Below, one piece after another: positions 22,555-33,146 of a stretch of DNA of 64,000 nucleotides. The translations under genes and the position numbers were made by a program. This stretch comes from Helicoverpa zea (lineage: Eukaryota > Arthropoda > Insecta > Lepidoptera > Noctuidae), in assembly GCF_022581195.2 (NCBI RefSeq), contig NC_061480.1:4736892-4800891 (forward strand), given 5' to 3'. Every line of letters starts with the position of its first letter. The stretch's first letter is position 1. The notes under the pieces were generated by a model. That model was not told the DNA's origin and searched no databases. It was given only the letters and a program-made list of their open reading frames with translations.

Positions 22555-23350
22555 ACGAGCCATTTTCCCGCGGTTTTACAAGCGTCCCGTGGGAACTACT
22601 GCCCGTACCGAGATAAAATATAACCTATGTCACTTGGGAAGAGTGTAGCTTTGGAATAGTAAAATAATTTTTCAGATCGGTTCAGTAGTTTCAAAGCCTT
22701 TTAGAGATTTAATAAACAAAAAAACCGGCCAAGTGTCGGACTCGCGCACGAAGGGTTCCATGCCATCCAAACTAATATTCTATATATTTTTATGGATATT
22801 GAGCAAAAATGAGCAACAAAATCACGTTTGTTGTATGGGAGTCGTCTAGTTTTCAATATTTGTTGTTATAGCGGCAACATAAATACATTATCTGTGAAAA
22901 TTTCAACTCTCTAACTGTCATGGTTCATGAGTTACAGTGACGAACGAACGGACGGACGGACGGACAGAGCTTTGGGTACGGAACCCTAAAAATGGAAGAT
23001 GGGCAGGCCTTTAGTGTGCGTGGGACGCAACCTGTGTCGATACTCTTGCGCCATCACACCTTGCAAGTTCTGCGTGCTGTGCTGCTGCTGCCGCTGCGGA
23101 GAACCTCAAGCGGCGGAAATATAGTGGCCTTGTCGGCAACTACATTTTTGAACCGTTGGAAGTTGAAACCCTCGGTTCGTGAGGTCCGAATGCCCACATT
23201 CTATTTAAAGATCTAGGCGGCTGGTTGACGCTTCTCGTGACCAAAAGGCTAGCTATTACCTCATATTAGCATGGCGATCCAACGAGGTAATGCTGCCAGC
23301 TTCTTGGGCACGCTCCCAGTTGACAACGATGGGGACGAATTTTATGATAC
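22555..23350. repeat. Repeat cluster between unit 1 and gene A
   Basis: 22555-22700 is an RTE-like tail (TTTCCCGCGGTTTTACAAGC). 22718-22990 is a Repeat-C copy ending TACGGAACCCT. 23213-23350 is Repeat-D in plus orientation. Nothing recognisable lies in 23351-23520. Confidence 0.6.
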
Positions 23351-23527
23351 TCTTTATTTTTAGTTTTATGTCTTTCAATAGAATACTATCAGTGGCATAT
23401 CCGCTAGTCATTTTGTTCACCATGTTTCGGATCCAAACATTCTCAACTTAAAAAAATACATTCTTGTTTAAACTAGTTTCAAAAGGTATTCACGGAACAG
23501 CTAAAATACACAATAGATAAGTAATGT

Positions 23528-23533
23528 TTATTT
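23528..23533 (-). terminator. Poly(A) signal of protease gene A
   Basis: AATAAA on the minus strand, about 63 nt beyond the stop codon of gene A. Gene B has the same arrangement at 39891-39896. Confidence 0.6.
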
Positions 23534-23595
23534 AATGTTCAGATCTTCGTCAAGCATCCAAGCTGGCTGATCCTTCCCTCCTTGTATGTCGTTTC

Positions 23596-26500
23596 TCAGG
23601 GCCAGACGACGCTCTCGATCCAGGGCACGTAGTGTATGACCCTGGTGTACAGTCCGGAGCCAACAGTGATGCCGCACTGCTTCCCAGCTGACGTCACTCC
23701 GACCACGGTCGTCACGCAGTGATGCTCGTCTAGAGTTTCTGACTGAAGTGGTCCGCCGCTGTCACCCTGGTGAAGAATTGTGGCTCATAATAATTTCATG
23801 AAGATACCTGTAAATGGCCATATGTAGACGCCAACATCAAGCTCCTATAATCTGACGAGTTTCTTTAATAGATTTGCAAGTTTTTCTCTTGTATATGTGC
23901 ATCCCTAAATAAAGGATTTTTGGGTAACCATCGTAACAGTTTCAAGAATTTATAAGCAGAGGTTAAGCTATGGTATTCTCATGGTCCAGCAGAGCTGGGA
24001 AAATATCAGAATGTATAGGATATATAGGGGAGAGCACCTACCGTGCCCTGTTTCCAACTTATTTGGAAAAGACCCCCTGATAGGTCCCCCGAAATCTGTT
24101 ATATGAGAACTGCAAATCAGATCAGGTTGCTCTTAGTCCGTTTCTTCCTACTTCCTGACAGGTCTAGCATGATAATCTGAAGGTCGTACCTCGCAGGAAT
24201 CAGCCACAGTCACTCTGTCTCCGTAGCACATCTGTGTGGTGTGATTGTATCCTTGCAGAAGATGTCTGTATTTGGGGTAGTGCTGCTTACATTCCTCTTC
24301 GCTGAACCTTTTTATATCCAGCTGGTAAAACATTGTTTTTATTAGTAACTGAAAGTTAGATTGACACGAAAGATTCAATATTTCGTTCTTTAGAAGAGAT
24401 AGAGGTATGGTTGGAGCTACGTACAGTTTGTAATGTGTCAGCCAGCGGCTTTCTGTTACCCAGGGCTCCCCACCCGGTGCCCGTCAGAACCTCTTCAGCC
24501 TCTCCCTTCGTGTGGAGACACGCTGGATGCACGTCATCATTGAATTGTATCCTGAAATTCAAAGATTCTGTCAAGCAGGACATTCTCTTCATGGAAGACA
24601 TCTTCGTCTACAAAATAAACTTACGGTGTATCAGTCTCGAGCAGTGCGATGTCGTGGTACTTGGAGGGCGACTTATACTCCGGATGAGGCACCACCCTCC
24701 TCACGTTGTACCTCTGCCACTTGTCCAGAGGGTCGGAGCGTCGGAGGATGCCGAGCGCGATGTACTTCACGGGTCCTCTGAAGTGGAAGAATTGAATGAC
24801 ACACAACAGGTGCTGAGGGCAAGAATTGATCCATGAAGAATTCAGTCTGCAGTGTACTGTAAGATAACTTTTCTGGTCATATTCTGGCATAGAAGGTATT
24901 TTGGGGACAGTTCCCAGCCACTTTCTATTCAAGCGCCGTAAGTACCTTTTTTGCATTCGACCAAAACTTACAAAGAGGACGAAGACAAAGAAGTGATTGG
25001 GTTTGACACGAGGCCAATGTCAAAAAGACTGGCGTATATCGTAAAGTAGACGCCGACGGCAGTCTTTTGTTCATACATATTTATTTTCAGATCATGGTGA
25101 AGTAAGTTGGCTGGCTAGTTTAACCAAGGGGGATTGGGTTACCCGGGTAACCGGATTGAGATCAGATAGGCAGTCGCTCCTTGTTAAACACTGGTACTCA
25201 GCTTCATCTGAGCAGTTGTGCAAAGGCTCGGGAGATGATGGTGAAGTAAGCTGGTAGACTTACACTCTTGGCTGTGATATGCAGTGGGCAGCTGTGAGGA
25301 TGAACCGCTCACTGATCACAGAGCCTCCGCAGAGCCAGAGAGCTGAGTCCATGTCTTCGCCATACCCGAGCAGAGCCTGGAAATGCAGGGAACCGATCGT
25401 TTAACATTATTATTGCATATTAATTAACTTGTGGCCCACCGTCAGAACAGGGACATTAGCTGATAAAAAGTAGCCTATGTCCTATCTCAGTCCCTGGACT
25501 ATCCGTGTACTAATATGAGTACCAGTGTGACACATAAAGTGACTGCCTATCTGACCTCCTCAACCCAGTTACACAGTTTGGTGTGAATGGAAGATATAAA
25601 ATATATGATAGGCATGCTTCCGGCCGCCCGGGTAACTAGGTTGAGGAGATCAGATAGGCAGTCACTTCATGTGGCACACTGGGACTCAGCTGCATTCGGT
25701 AATACTGGAAGGAGATGTCCTCATACTTGGGAAAAGGCTAGGCAGATGATGAAACTAAGATTGTTTTTTCTTTTGAAAAGAGTGTCTATGGAGTTTCTCA
25801 GTTCTTCTCCATGAGACCAACTCTTTGGAACTGTGCAAATAGTTTGACGTTTACAAAGAGCTTTCATAGGCCTATTAGAAATAAAAAGACCGGCCAAGTG
25901 CGAGTCGGAATTGCGCACGAAGGGTTCCGTACCATTATTTATAAAACGGACAAAAACATAACGTTTGTGAAAAAAATAATATTTATTTAATTCTAGTTTT
26001 CAGTAGGTATTTGTTGTTATAGCGGTAACAAAAATACATTATGTGAAAATAATAGGGTCCCGTTTTACCCTTTGGGTACGGAACCCTCAAAAAGGGCTTT
26101 AACTTTGACTTTGAAGAAAGTTATCAGGGTTTTCTTACCATATGTGTATACTGGTACCTTGCAGCATCACTTCCGAGGGTATAGAAGACCAGATCAAAGT
26201 CTGTCACAGTGACATTATAGCAGTTTTTAGATATCTTGTAGTAGCGAGTCAACTCGAATTTAATAGTCTCTTCGTATTTATGTTTGCAGGCGAAATCCAC
26301 TTCATTTTTGTACTTGGTGCAAGCTGAAATTATAGAAATAAATAAATAAATAATCGTTAATAATCGAAATCACTACATAGTCTAAAATAAAGTCGCCTTT
26401 TCTGTCCCTATATCCCTATGCCCCTATGTACGCTTAATCATCAAAACTACGCAACCGATTTTCATGCGTTGTGATTAAAGAGGAAGGTTTTTATGTATAA

Positions 26501-29500
26501 TAACATACATTAAATAGTGGGGAAATACTGTTATCCCGTGCGAAGCCGGAGCGGGTCGCTAGTTATAAAAATAAATAAATAAATCGACTCGAGTCGAATC
26601 GAGAATTTTTTGACTCTTGTTGTAGTAAATTTTTAGTTGTAATGTAAATATTTGTCTCATTGTCATCCATCTGCCTAGCCTTGTCCAAACTATTTTGGGG
26701 TTGGCTTAAAAAAATCCGGCCAAATGCGAGTCGGACTCGCACACGAAGGGACCGTACCATTATTTATTCTTCTTCTTCAATTTAAGAGCCCAGCTCTTGT
26801 CGGTGCAGCTCCTTCCATTTACGCCTATCTAGCGCCAACTCCTGAACTTCCTTATACGTCACAACATTCACCTTCTCTATAATAAAATTTGCTTGATGTA
26901 GCTGTACCTTGGACGACCCCTTCCCCTCTTTCCTTCGACTTTCCCTTCCACGATGTTTTTTATAAAATCGTCGTGACGTATAAGGTGTCCTATCATTTTT
27001 CCTCTCCTGTTCTCTACTATGCTATGTATATAATAGTATGTAACACTTATTGAAATAGGGGAAAAGAAGGCTAAAGCCAAAATAAAACAGGGAGTTCGGC
27101 AAGGTTGTACCCTATCCCCGATACTATTTAATATTTTCATAGAACAGGCAATAAAAAAAATTGCAGAACAACCTTATGGAGGGGTTAAATTCAATGGGCA
27201 GAGGGTTCTATTCATACGATTTGCGGATGATATAGCAGCGGTAGTCGAAGATCACATACAGCTAGAGACTTTACTGAACCATATGGACAGAGTTTTCACC
27301 GATTTCCAATTAAAAATTAACGTCAACAAAACAAAAACTTTAATAACAGCAAAAGTGACACCAATTTATAAAGCTGGGTACTCACTTAGCAGTGTAGCAC
27401 GTAACGTATCAGATACGGTATCAAGTGAGTACGTAGGCACGAGCCCGCTGCAAGCCGCTCGCGCTTGGAGCGCTGTAAGCTCGCAGTGACCCGCCGAGTG
27501 GCGGTTTCACTGCGAACACAAAGGCGGCTCGCAGTGTGCTCGTGAGGACCGTGGACGAGCCGTACCCACTTGCAGGTTGATACCGTATCTGATACGTTAC
27601 GTGCTGCACTTCTAAGTGAGTACCCAGCTTAAGACCATCAAAATTAATAACATACAAATAGACCAAGTTCAAAGCTTTAAATACTTAGGAAGCAACATAA
27701 CATCTGACTCTCGGTGTTCCGCTGATATCAGATGCCGAATAGCAATGGCCAAACAAGCCTTTTACAACAAAAAATATTTATTTCGATCTAATATACACAG
27801 AAACATTCGCAAGAATTTCATAAGGACATACATCTGGAGCATTGCGTTGTACGGTTGTGAAACTTGGACACTGACTAAGCAGGATATAAGCAGACTGGAG
27901 GCTTTTGAGATCTGGTGCTGGAGGAGGATGGAGAGAATTATAGTTCGGCCATTCAGAGAATGCGTTCCTGACACGTCGCGATTGAACTGACGACGTAACT
28001 TTGCAATGGCGTTGCAGTTACGATAAAAATATTTTTGCTGGTTGTTTACCGTTTTAACAATTGAGGAGCATTAAAACAACATTATTATATCAATAATCAA
28101 TGAATGTTATAATTTTGTGCCAAACTGAGTGTCAAATAACTTGGTAAACAATATTTTTCTAAATCTATACTGCGCTATTACAAGGTTATGTCAGCGGTTT
28201 ATATTTTGTAGTGCTGTGCTAAAAATAACAGGCAAGTATCGTAATCTGTTCTTATACAGTTATAATATAAAATAATACGTTTTGATTTTCTTTTTAAGAA
28301 TTGGAAAATAATGGACTATAAGACTTAATTATAACGTTTATGAAATATAAAAATAAAACTATGACCAAACCGCATTTTTATACTTAGATTAAAAATGGTA
28401 ACCCCAAATGGCGTTATGGGCCGCCATTTTGTGACGCTAAAACAGTCGTCCGTTGTCGTTTCGTGCGCATAGACCACGTTTTTCAAGTGTTTTCGATCTG
28501 TTTTTATTTGATTACCCGGCTTTTGTTAGACCGAGATATCAGGATTGATTCTGTTATTGATAATAATATAATTATACATGTAGGCGAAGATGATGATGAA
28601 GACACCACCTCCTCAAGCAAATCGGAGTCTGATTAATATTCTGTTCGCACATTCAATTCAATGTACTTGTAACAAAGAATAAATAAAACAATTTTATTAT
28701 ATGAATATTACCTTTTTTTGGTTTCCACTTAAATAACTAAAATATAAAACAAATGATTCCGCCAATTTAAAACGAAAATAATCTTAAAATAATGCGGCGG
28801 TTCATTTTGAAGGAACGGTAACGAACTCAGTGTTATGTTGTGCCCATCACTAGTCGTGACTAACTGATAGGTGTCAGGAACGCATTCTCTGAACGGCCGA
28901 AGTATAGTTGGACGGAAAGAATTAGCAATGAAGAAGTACTAAATAGAATAGGGAGTATAAGACAACTATTATTTATAAAACGGACAAAAAAATAACGTTT
29001 GTTGTATGGGAGCCACCCAAAATATTTATTGAATTCTAGTTTTCAGTACCTATTTGCTGTTATAGCGGCAACAAAAATACATCATCTGTGAAAATTTCAG
29101 CTCTTTAACTATCACGGTTCATGAGATATAGCTTGGTGACAGACGGACGGTCGGACGGACAGAGGAATGAAAACAATAGGGTCTCGTTTACCCTTTGGGT
29201 ACGGAACCCTAAAACGTGTAAACAAAATAGTGGTCCAACTCACCATCTTCAGCTTTCCGCCCAGTTTTGTAGAGGAAGCCCAAACGTTCGTTTATTATAA
29301 TATTCCTACAAAAAAAGATAAACAATTCAAAGTTCTTTTAAAACTTAGAATAATTACTTCCGCAGGCAGTTTCACCCTCTTCTATAAGACTGTTCTTCGA
29401 ACTCTGATAACAAGTAGCCTGTATGTTGTTCTTCTTCTTCTTCCTCCTGCCCTGTACCCAATTTTATTTGGAGTCGGCGCAATATGTCATCTTCTTCCAT

Positions 29501-31008
29501 TTTCCCCTGTCACTCGTCATACTGACACTCACTCCCTTCCTATTCATGTCATCTTTCAGGCAATCCATCCATCTTTTCTTAGGTCTTCCTCTTCCTCTCC
29601 ATCCATCAACATTCATACTTAGCACACACTTTGTTGCATGCGTATCATCCCTCCTCATTACATGCCCATACCACGACAATCTTCTACTTCTCATCTTTTC
29701 TGTAACTGGTGCTACTTTCAGACTTCCTCTAAGGTAGTGCGATGTGACTGTATTTTAATATGTGTTAAAAGTTGTTAATTACCAAATCGTAGTTTACCTG
29801 ACATCATCAACCAGGTCGCAGTCTGTGCAGCATACTATGGGCGTCTTGCCTTGAAAAGAACATATCTGAAAGAAAAACATTTTAAAAGAATTTATTTATT
29901 GACTTATTTATACAGGCGGTGTCGTTCACAATGACATTAAATCCTATCGCATATACTTTATGATATTTTACGGCGAATAATAAAAAAAAATTACCCAATC
30001 CATTCAGTGGTTTAACCACAGGAGTCATTTTTCGTTTTTATAAATTACAACATCATGTGTAAAGCAGAAATAAAGTTAGGAGTATTGAATGTTCTGAACA
30101 GTGGACAGCTGTCAGTTTTCAAGGTAGATTTTCAGTGGTTTTTAATGACTGACTTTTATTTTGTGTTCTAATTTTCGCACATTTTTATTCTATTTACTTT
30201 GTTCCAAAAATTCATTTTTGATTTTTACGTATTGTTTTTTTTTCTTTGTGTTAGTCGACATATATTAACTAGTATATTAACGCATTTCATTTAATGGGAT
30301 TGTGAACGACACATCCGAACACTAAAAACAATTATAAAACGGCATCAAAAAACTCCTCATCGCTGCCACGTTGGATGGCATGCTTAATTTTTTACCAAAA
30401 TAAAAACCAGCCTTTGGGTCACTTGAAGTGTCAGCCAGGTTATGCCAGATCTTTAAAAATATCATTTTAGGAGAAGGTAAGAAGAGAACACTCATTTGAT
30501 TCTTGATTTCCGTTTATTATGGTGATTGTTTTAGACCTAATTTCAGTGACAACTTAAGCGTCAGTTCTTAGGGTTCCGTACCCAAAGGGTAAAACGGGAC
30601 CCTATTGTTTTCGCTCCTCTGTCCGTCCATCCGTCCGTCTGTCACCAGGCTGTATCTCATGAACCGTAATAGTTAGAGAGTTGAAATTTTCACAGATGAT
30701 GTATTTCTGTTGCTGCTATAACAATAAATACTGAACATTAGAATTAAATAAATATTTCGGGGGGCTCCAATACAACAAACGTGATTTTTTGGTCCATTTT
30801 ATAAATAATGGTACGGAACCCTTCTTGCGCGAGTCCGACTCGCACTTGGCCGTTTTTTTAAATCAATTATTTACTTTGATAATATAAAAAAAACCTAAAA
30901 ACGAACTTACCGGTGTTTTTCTATGTCTCTTCTTGTCTAAAAGTGTACCCAAACATCTGTACACACTGACACAACGCCCATTGATGCTATCCACCTTACA
31001 GTCTGATC
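23596..31008 (-). CDS. Clip-domain serine protease, gene A (5' exon not found)
   Basis: This is a secreted trypsin-like zymogen of the insect clip family, which acts in haemolymph cascades (melanisation, Toll). Exons in order: 30911-31008, 29798-29865, 29244-29305, 26139-26323, 25264-25376, 24625-24777, 24425-24551, 24190-24321, 23596-23766; all junctions are GT-AG and in phase, about 369 aa. The first two exons form a clip domain with six cysteines (SDC, GRC, YRC, IC and VCC). Catalytic His is in LTAAHC, Asp in HDIALLE, Ser in GDSGGP, and ADSCEGDSGG places Asp at the trypsin-specificity position. The usual IVGG activation site is not clear: the aligned region reads FYTLGSDAARYQYTHM. No signal-peptide exon is visible upstream, because the 6-kb foldback begins in the intron after the first clip exon. 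Either it is truncated or its first exon lies beyond the foldback. Confidence 0.9.
25107..25755. repeat. SINE-2 fragments in gene A introns
   Basis: 25107-25240 is SINE-2 in plus orientation, just before exon 25264-25376. 25517-25570 is minus and 25628-25755 is plus. 25750-25815 resembles the LINE tail GAGTGTCTATGGAGTTTCT, also seen at 53740. Confidence 0.7.
25883..26092 (+). repeat. Repeat-C copy (gene A intron)
   Basis: CGGCCAAGTGCGAGTCGGAA at the start and TTTGGGTACGGAACCCT at the end, with the centre deleted. Confidence 0.75.
26420..27050 (-). pseudogene. LINE tail repeat and RTE-like C-terminal scrap
   Basis: 26420-26580 is a LINE 3' end (ACTGTTATCCCGTGCGAAG), also at 39560-39635. 26705-26765 is a Repeat-C scrap. 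26766-27045 in inverse encodes RRGKMIGHLIRHDDF and KRGRGRPRYSYI, the C-terminus of an RTE-like reverse transcriptase. Confidence 0.65.
27372..27629. mobile_element. PIF/Harbinger-type MITE in the LINE
   Basis: Inverted ends AGCTGGGTACTCACTTAG and its complement continue for about 50 bp through GTATCAGATACGG. The flanks are TAA (27369-27371 and 27630-27632). It is 258 bp and non-coding, and it sits in frame-restoring position within the LINE. Confidence 0.9.
27946..28900. mobile_element. DNA element with a remnant acidic-tail exon
   Basis: Inverted ends TTCGGCCATTCAGAGAATGC and its near-perfect complement span about 31 bp. TATA flanks both sides when one mismatched terminal base is counted as element. 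Inside, a frame open from about 28388 to 28636 ends GEDDDEDTTSSSKSESD, then AATAAA near 28679. The acceptor-like TTTTGTTAG at about 28529 suggests a last coding exon. It may be a deletion derivative that kept the end of a transposase gene. Confidence 0.7.
28968..29212 (+). repeat. Repeat-C copy (gene A intron)
   Basis: It starts ATTTATAAAACGGAC and ends TTTGGGTACGGAACCCT, 30 bp before the gene A exon at 29244. Confidence 0.75.
29415..29735 (-). pseudogene. RTE-like LINE C-terminus
   Basis: The inverse strand encodes RRLSWYGHVMRRDD and GRGRPKKRWMDCLKDDM, then KWKKMTYCADSK. This is the same block as 9236-9410. 5'-truncated, in an intron of gene A. Confidence 0.8.
29919..30312. mobile_element. 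Element E (ends GTGTCGTTCACAAT), full copy
   Basis: Inverted ends GTGTCGTTCACAAT plus ATTAAAT bound about 394 bp of AT-rich DNA. The left foldback boundary (29984) falls inside it, so the mirrored copy (35635-35963) is truncated. Other copies: 18295-18385, and 47400-47525 plus 50456-50577. Confidence 0.7.
30571..30857 (-). repeat. Repeat-C, left arm
   Basis: Inverse copy: AGGGTTCCGTACCCAAAGGG at the left and GAGTCCGACTCGCACTTGGC at the right. Its mirror is 35090-35378. Confidence 0.8.
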
Positions 31009-31077
31009 CTGGAATTAAAAATAAATAAGCTGCTTCTAATTTCATTCTGCTATATCATTATCTGCCTAACTTTTTCC

Positions 31078-31282
31078 TATAATCATCGGCACGAATCTTG
31101 AGCGCTGACTTTCGCCTACGCAGAAGCAATTTATTGGGTCCCTTTTATGGTATGAAGTGAGGCGCGGGGGCGGGCTAAAGCGGTGATTGGCCCGCAGTGC
31201 ATCGCGTCATAGCTGTCAGTCGGGATTGGTTCTCTGCTAATAAATTACTTCTGCGCAGGTGAAGGTCAGCGCTCAAGATTCG
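31078..31282. mobile_element. MITE-A, left arm
   Basis: TATAATCATCGGCACG starts it and GCTCAAGATTCG ends it; the last bases of the right end are missing, and SINE-2 follows directly. Mirror: 34665-34869. Confidence 0.8.
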
Positions 31283-32800
31283 TCAGTGTTTTACAAGGAG
31301 CGACTGCCCTATCCGACCTCCTCAACCCAATTACCCGGGCAACCTAATACCTCTTGGTAATACTGGTTCAATACCCCTTGGTTAGACTGGTGTCATACTT
31401 ACTGGCTTCTGACTACCCATAACGACTACCTAACTAAGATGTCCGATGACAGCCGGGACCTTTTTTTTTTTTTTTGTTTTCGCTGGGCTAAAAATGCTAT
31501 TGCCCCTTCCCGTCGGGGGACGGGAGAGGGGTATGTGGGACTCCCCACTCCCCGGCAAAATCGTTTCCGGTATACCCACTAAAAAGGCCCAGCGGCACTC
31601 CGACCTCGCCTGAGTGGAGGGGGTCTGGGAATCTATGGCGTCCAGTCCCCCACCGGCGATTGCCCGCCTTACGGCAGGCCTATCATACCTCCCCCCAGTG
31701 TGAAAGGGTCCTTATAATGGCCGGAGCACAGGGTTTGATCCATGTAATGCAGGCGGTGGCGCCCCCGCGCCTGTCGCCCGCTGATCGCCCCCCGGGGCGG
31801 ATGGGGACGGACGGCCGGACGGATGTCGTCTTCTGCCCCTTCTTCGTCTGCGGAGCGACACCGCGAGAGGGTCGTTCTCCCGCATGCGCTCCACCGCTTC
31901 CTTCTGTGACATGATGTCCTCACAGAAGGAGGTTACCGCTTCCCATGCCTCCTCACTTCCCAGCATGGCGGCAATCACACTGGGAAGCGAGAGGTCGTTC
32001 CCGACCACTGCCATCAAGGTGCAGGTACGATCCGAAGCAGTCGTGCCCGGACAGCACCTGCACCAGACGCATCGAAAGGCACCCATGTTGCCGATCGAGC
32101 CATCCGTTCAGGACAGGCCCGACGGCATCCAGCGTCCAGCGCCCGTACGTTGCGAGGTTCCGAGGCAAGGTCTTCGGCCCAGTGCAAAGTTGTTGCCTCC
32201 CTTGCCTCCTCACGCACCTCCTCCTTTTCTATCGGGTCTGGGCGCCGGTTTAGCGCCATCTGCGCCACCGTCCAGTCGTACACTCTGGCGAGCACCCATG
32301 CCTCGAGTTCCCGCCAGAACGCACGCCGCCGCGAAGCTCACCGTGCGATACGCCCTCGCCACCCGCTGTGCAATGGCCCTTTGTGGCCTGCGGATGGCAG
32401 CGGCGTTCACCCGACTGCACAATGAGTCTGCCCAGATTGGGGCCCCGTACAGTGCCATACTTTTGAGTATGCCGGCGTATAGACGCCGGCATTGGTCGCC
32501 GGGCCTCCCGATGTTTCGGAGGAGCCATGAGAGGGCGCCTGCGGTCCTCATCAGGCGCGTTGACAAGCCGCTGAAGTGTGCTCTGAAGCGCCACTTACTG
32601 TCGAGGACATGACAGCCGGGACCTACAGTTTAACGTGCCCTCCGAAACACAGTAATTGGTGTTCAAGATATACTTAGAAAGTACATACGAATTTAGAAAA
32701 GTTGCATTGGTACTTGTCTGATCTGGAATCGAATACACACACTCATACTAGAGAGGTTGGTTCTTGACACACTAGGCCACCATGGAAAAGGCTGGGCAGA
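31283..32800 (-). repeat. SINE-2 split by R1 LINE, left arm
   Basis: SINE-2 runs 31283-31460 and resumes 32610-32800, ending in a tRNA-like head (ATTCGATTCCAGATC type, with GTGGCCTAGTG nearby). GGTCCCGGCTGTCAT repeats on both sides of the LINE, a 15-bp target duplication. Mirror: 33147-34664. Confidence 0.85.
31461..32609 (-). pseudogene. R1-clade LINE 3' end, left arm
   Basis: The inverse strand encodes the C-terminal region of an R1-type reverse transcriptase: RLYAGILKSMALYGAPIWA, RPQRAIAQRVARAYRTVS, VYDWTVAQMALNRRPDP and AMLGSEEAWEAVTSFCE. Frameshifts split it into at least three frames. A run of 13-15 T marks its poly(A) end at 31461-31476. It is 5'-truncated with a clean 15-bp target duplication. 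The mirror at 33339-34487 carries the same frameshifts, so both copies come from one insertion. Confidence 0.85.
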
Positions 32801-32865
32801 TGATGACGCCTTATCTTTAGAAACACTTTAACAGAAGAGCATTGAGCATTAATCCCTACTAATAT

Positions 32866-33051
32866 TGTAAATGCGAAAGTAACTCTGTCCGTCTGTCTGT
32901 TACGCTTTCACGTCTAAACCACTGAATTTAATAAAATTTGGTACAGAGATAGAGTTGACCTTGAGAAAGAACATAGGATAGTTTTTATCCCGGACTTTTG
33001 AAGAATTCTGTTGGAAACGCGATATAACCGAACTCTACGCGGGTGAAGCCG
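32866..33051 (+). repeat. LINE tail repeat at the foldback centre
   Basis: It runs from TACTAATATTGTAAATGCGA to CTCTACGCGGGTGAAGCCGC and matches 59960-60196. Its GC-rich end contains the CCGCGG core on which the foldback is centred. Confidence 0.8.
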
Positions 33052-33146
33052 CGGCTTCACCCGCGTAGAGTTCGCATTTACAATATTAGTAGGGATTAAT
33101 GCTCAATGCTCTTCTGTTAAAGTGTTTCTAAAGATAAGGCGTCATC

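Larger units (their letters stand above)
27050..28965 (+). pseudogene. LINE reverse transcriptase broken by two DNA elements
   Basis: The palm segment GVRQGCTLSPILFNIF and the catalytic FADD lie at 27090-27235, then NHMDRVFTDFQLKIN. A MITE (27372-27629) interrupts it; the frame resumes at 27630 with VQSFKYLGS and IALYGCETWTLTKQD, and a second element (27946-28900) interrupts it again. The LINE resumes at about 28905 with WTERISNEEVLNRIG. Removing both insertions rebuilds a continuous frame. The endonuclease half and the C-terminus are missing. It lies in an intron of protease gene A. Confidence 0.85.

Noticed and set aside
24411..24836. Plus-strand gene
   Set aside because: It is antisense to two protease exons whose frame, splice sites and catalytic motifs are on the minus strand.
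31712..32612. Several overlapping long frames as host genes
   Set aside because: They are shadows of a GC-rich R1 LINE fragment; only the minus-strand frames match reverse-transcriptase sequence. The mirrored set at 33336-34236 is the same.
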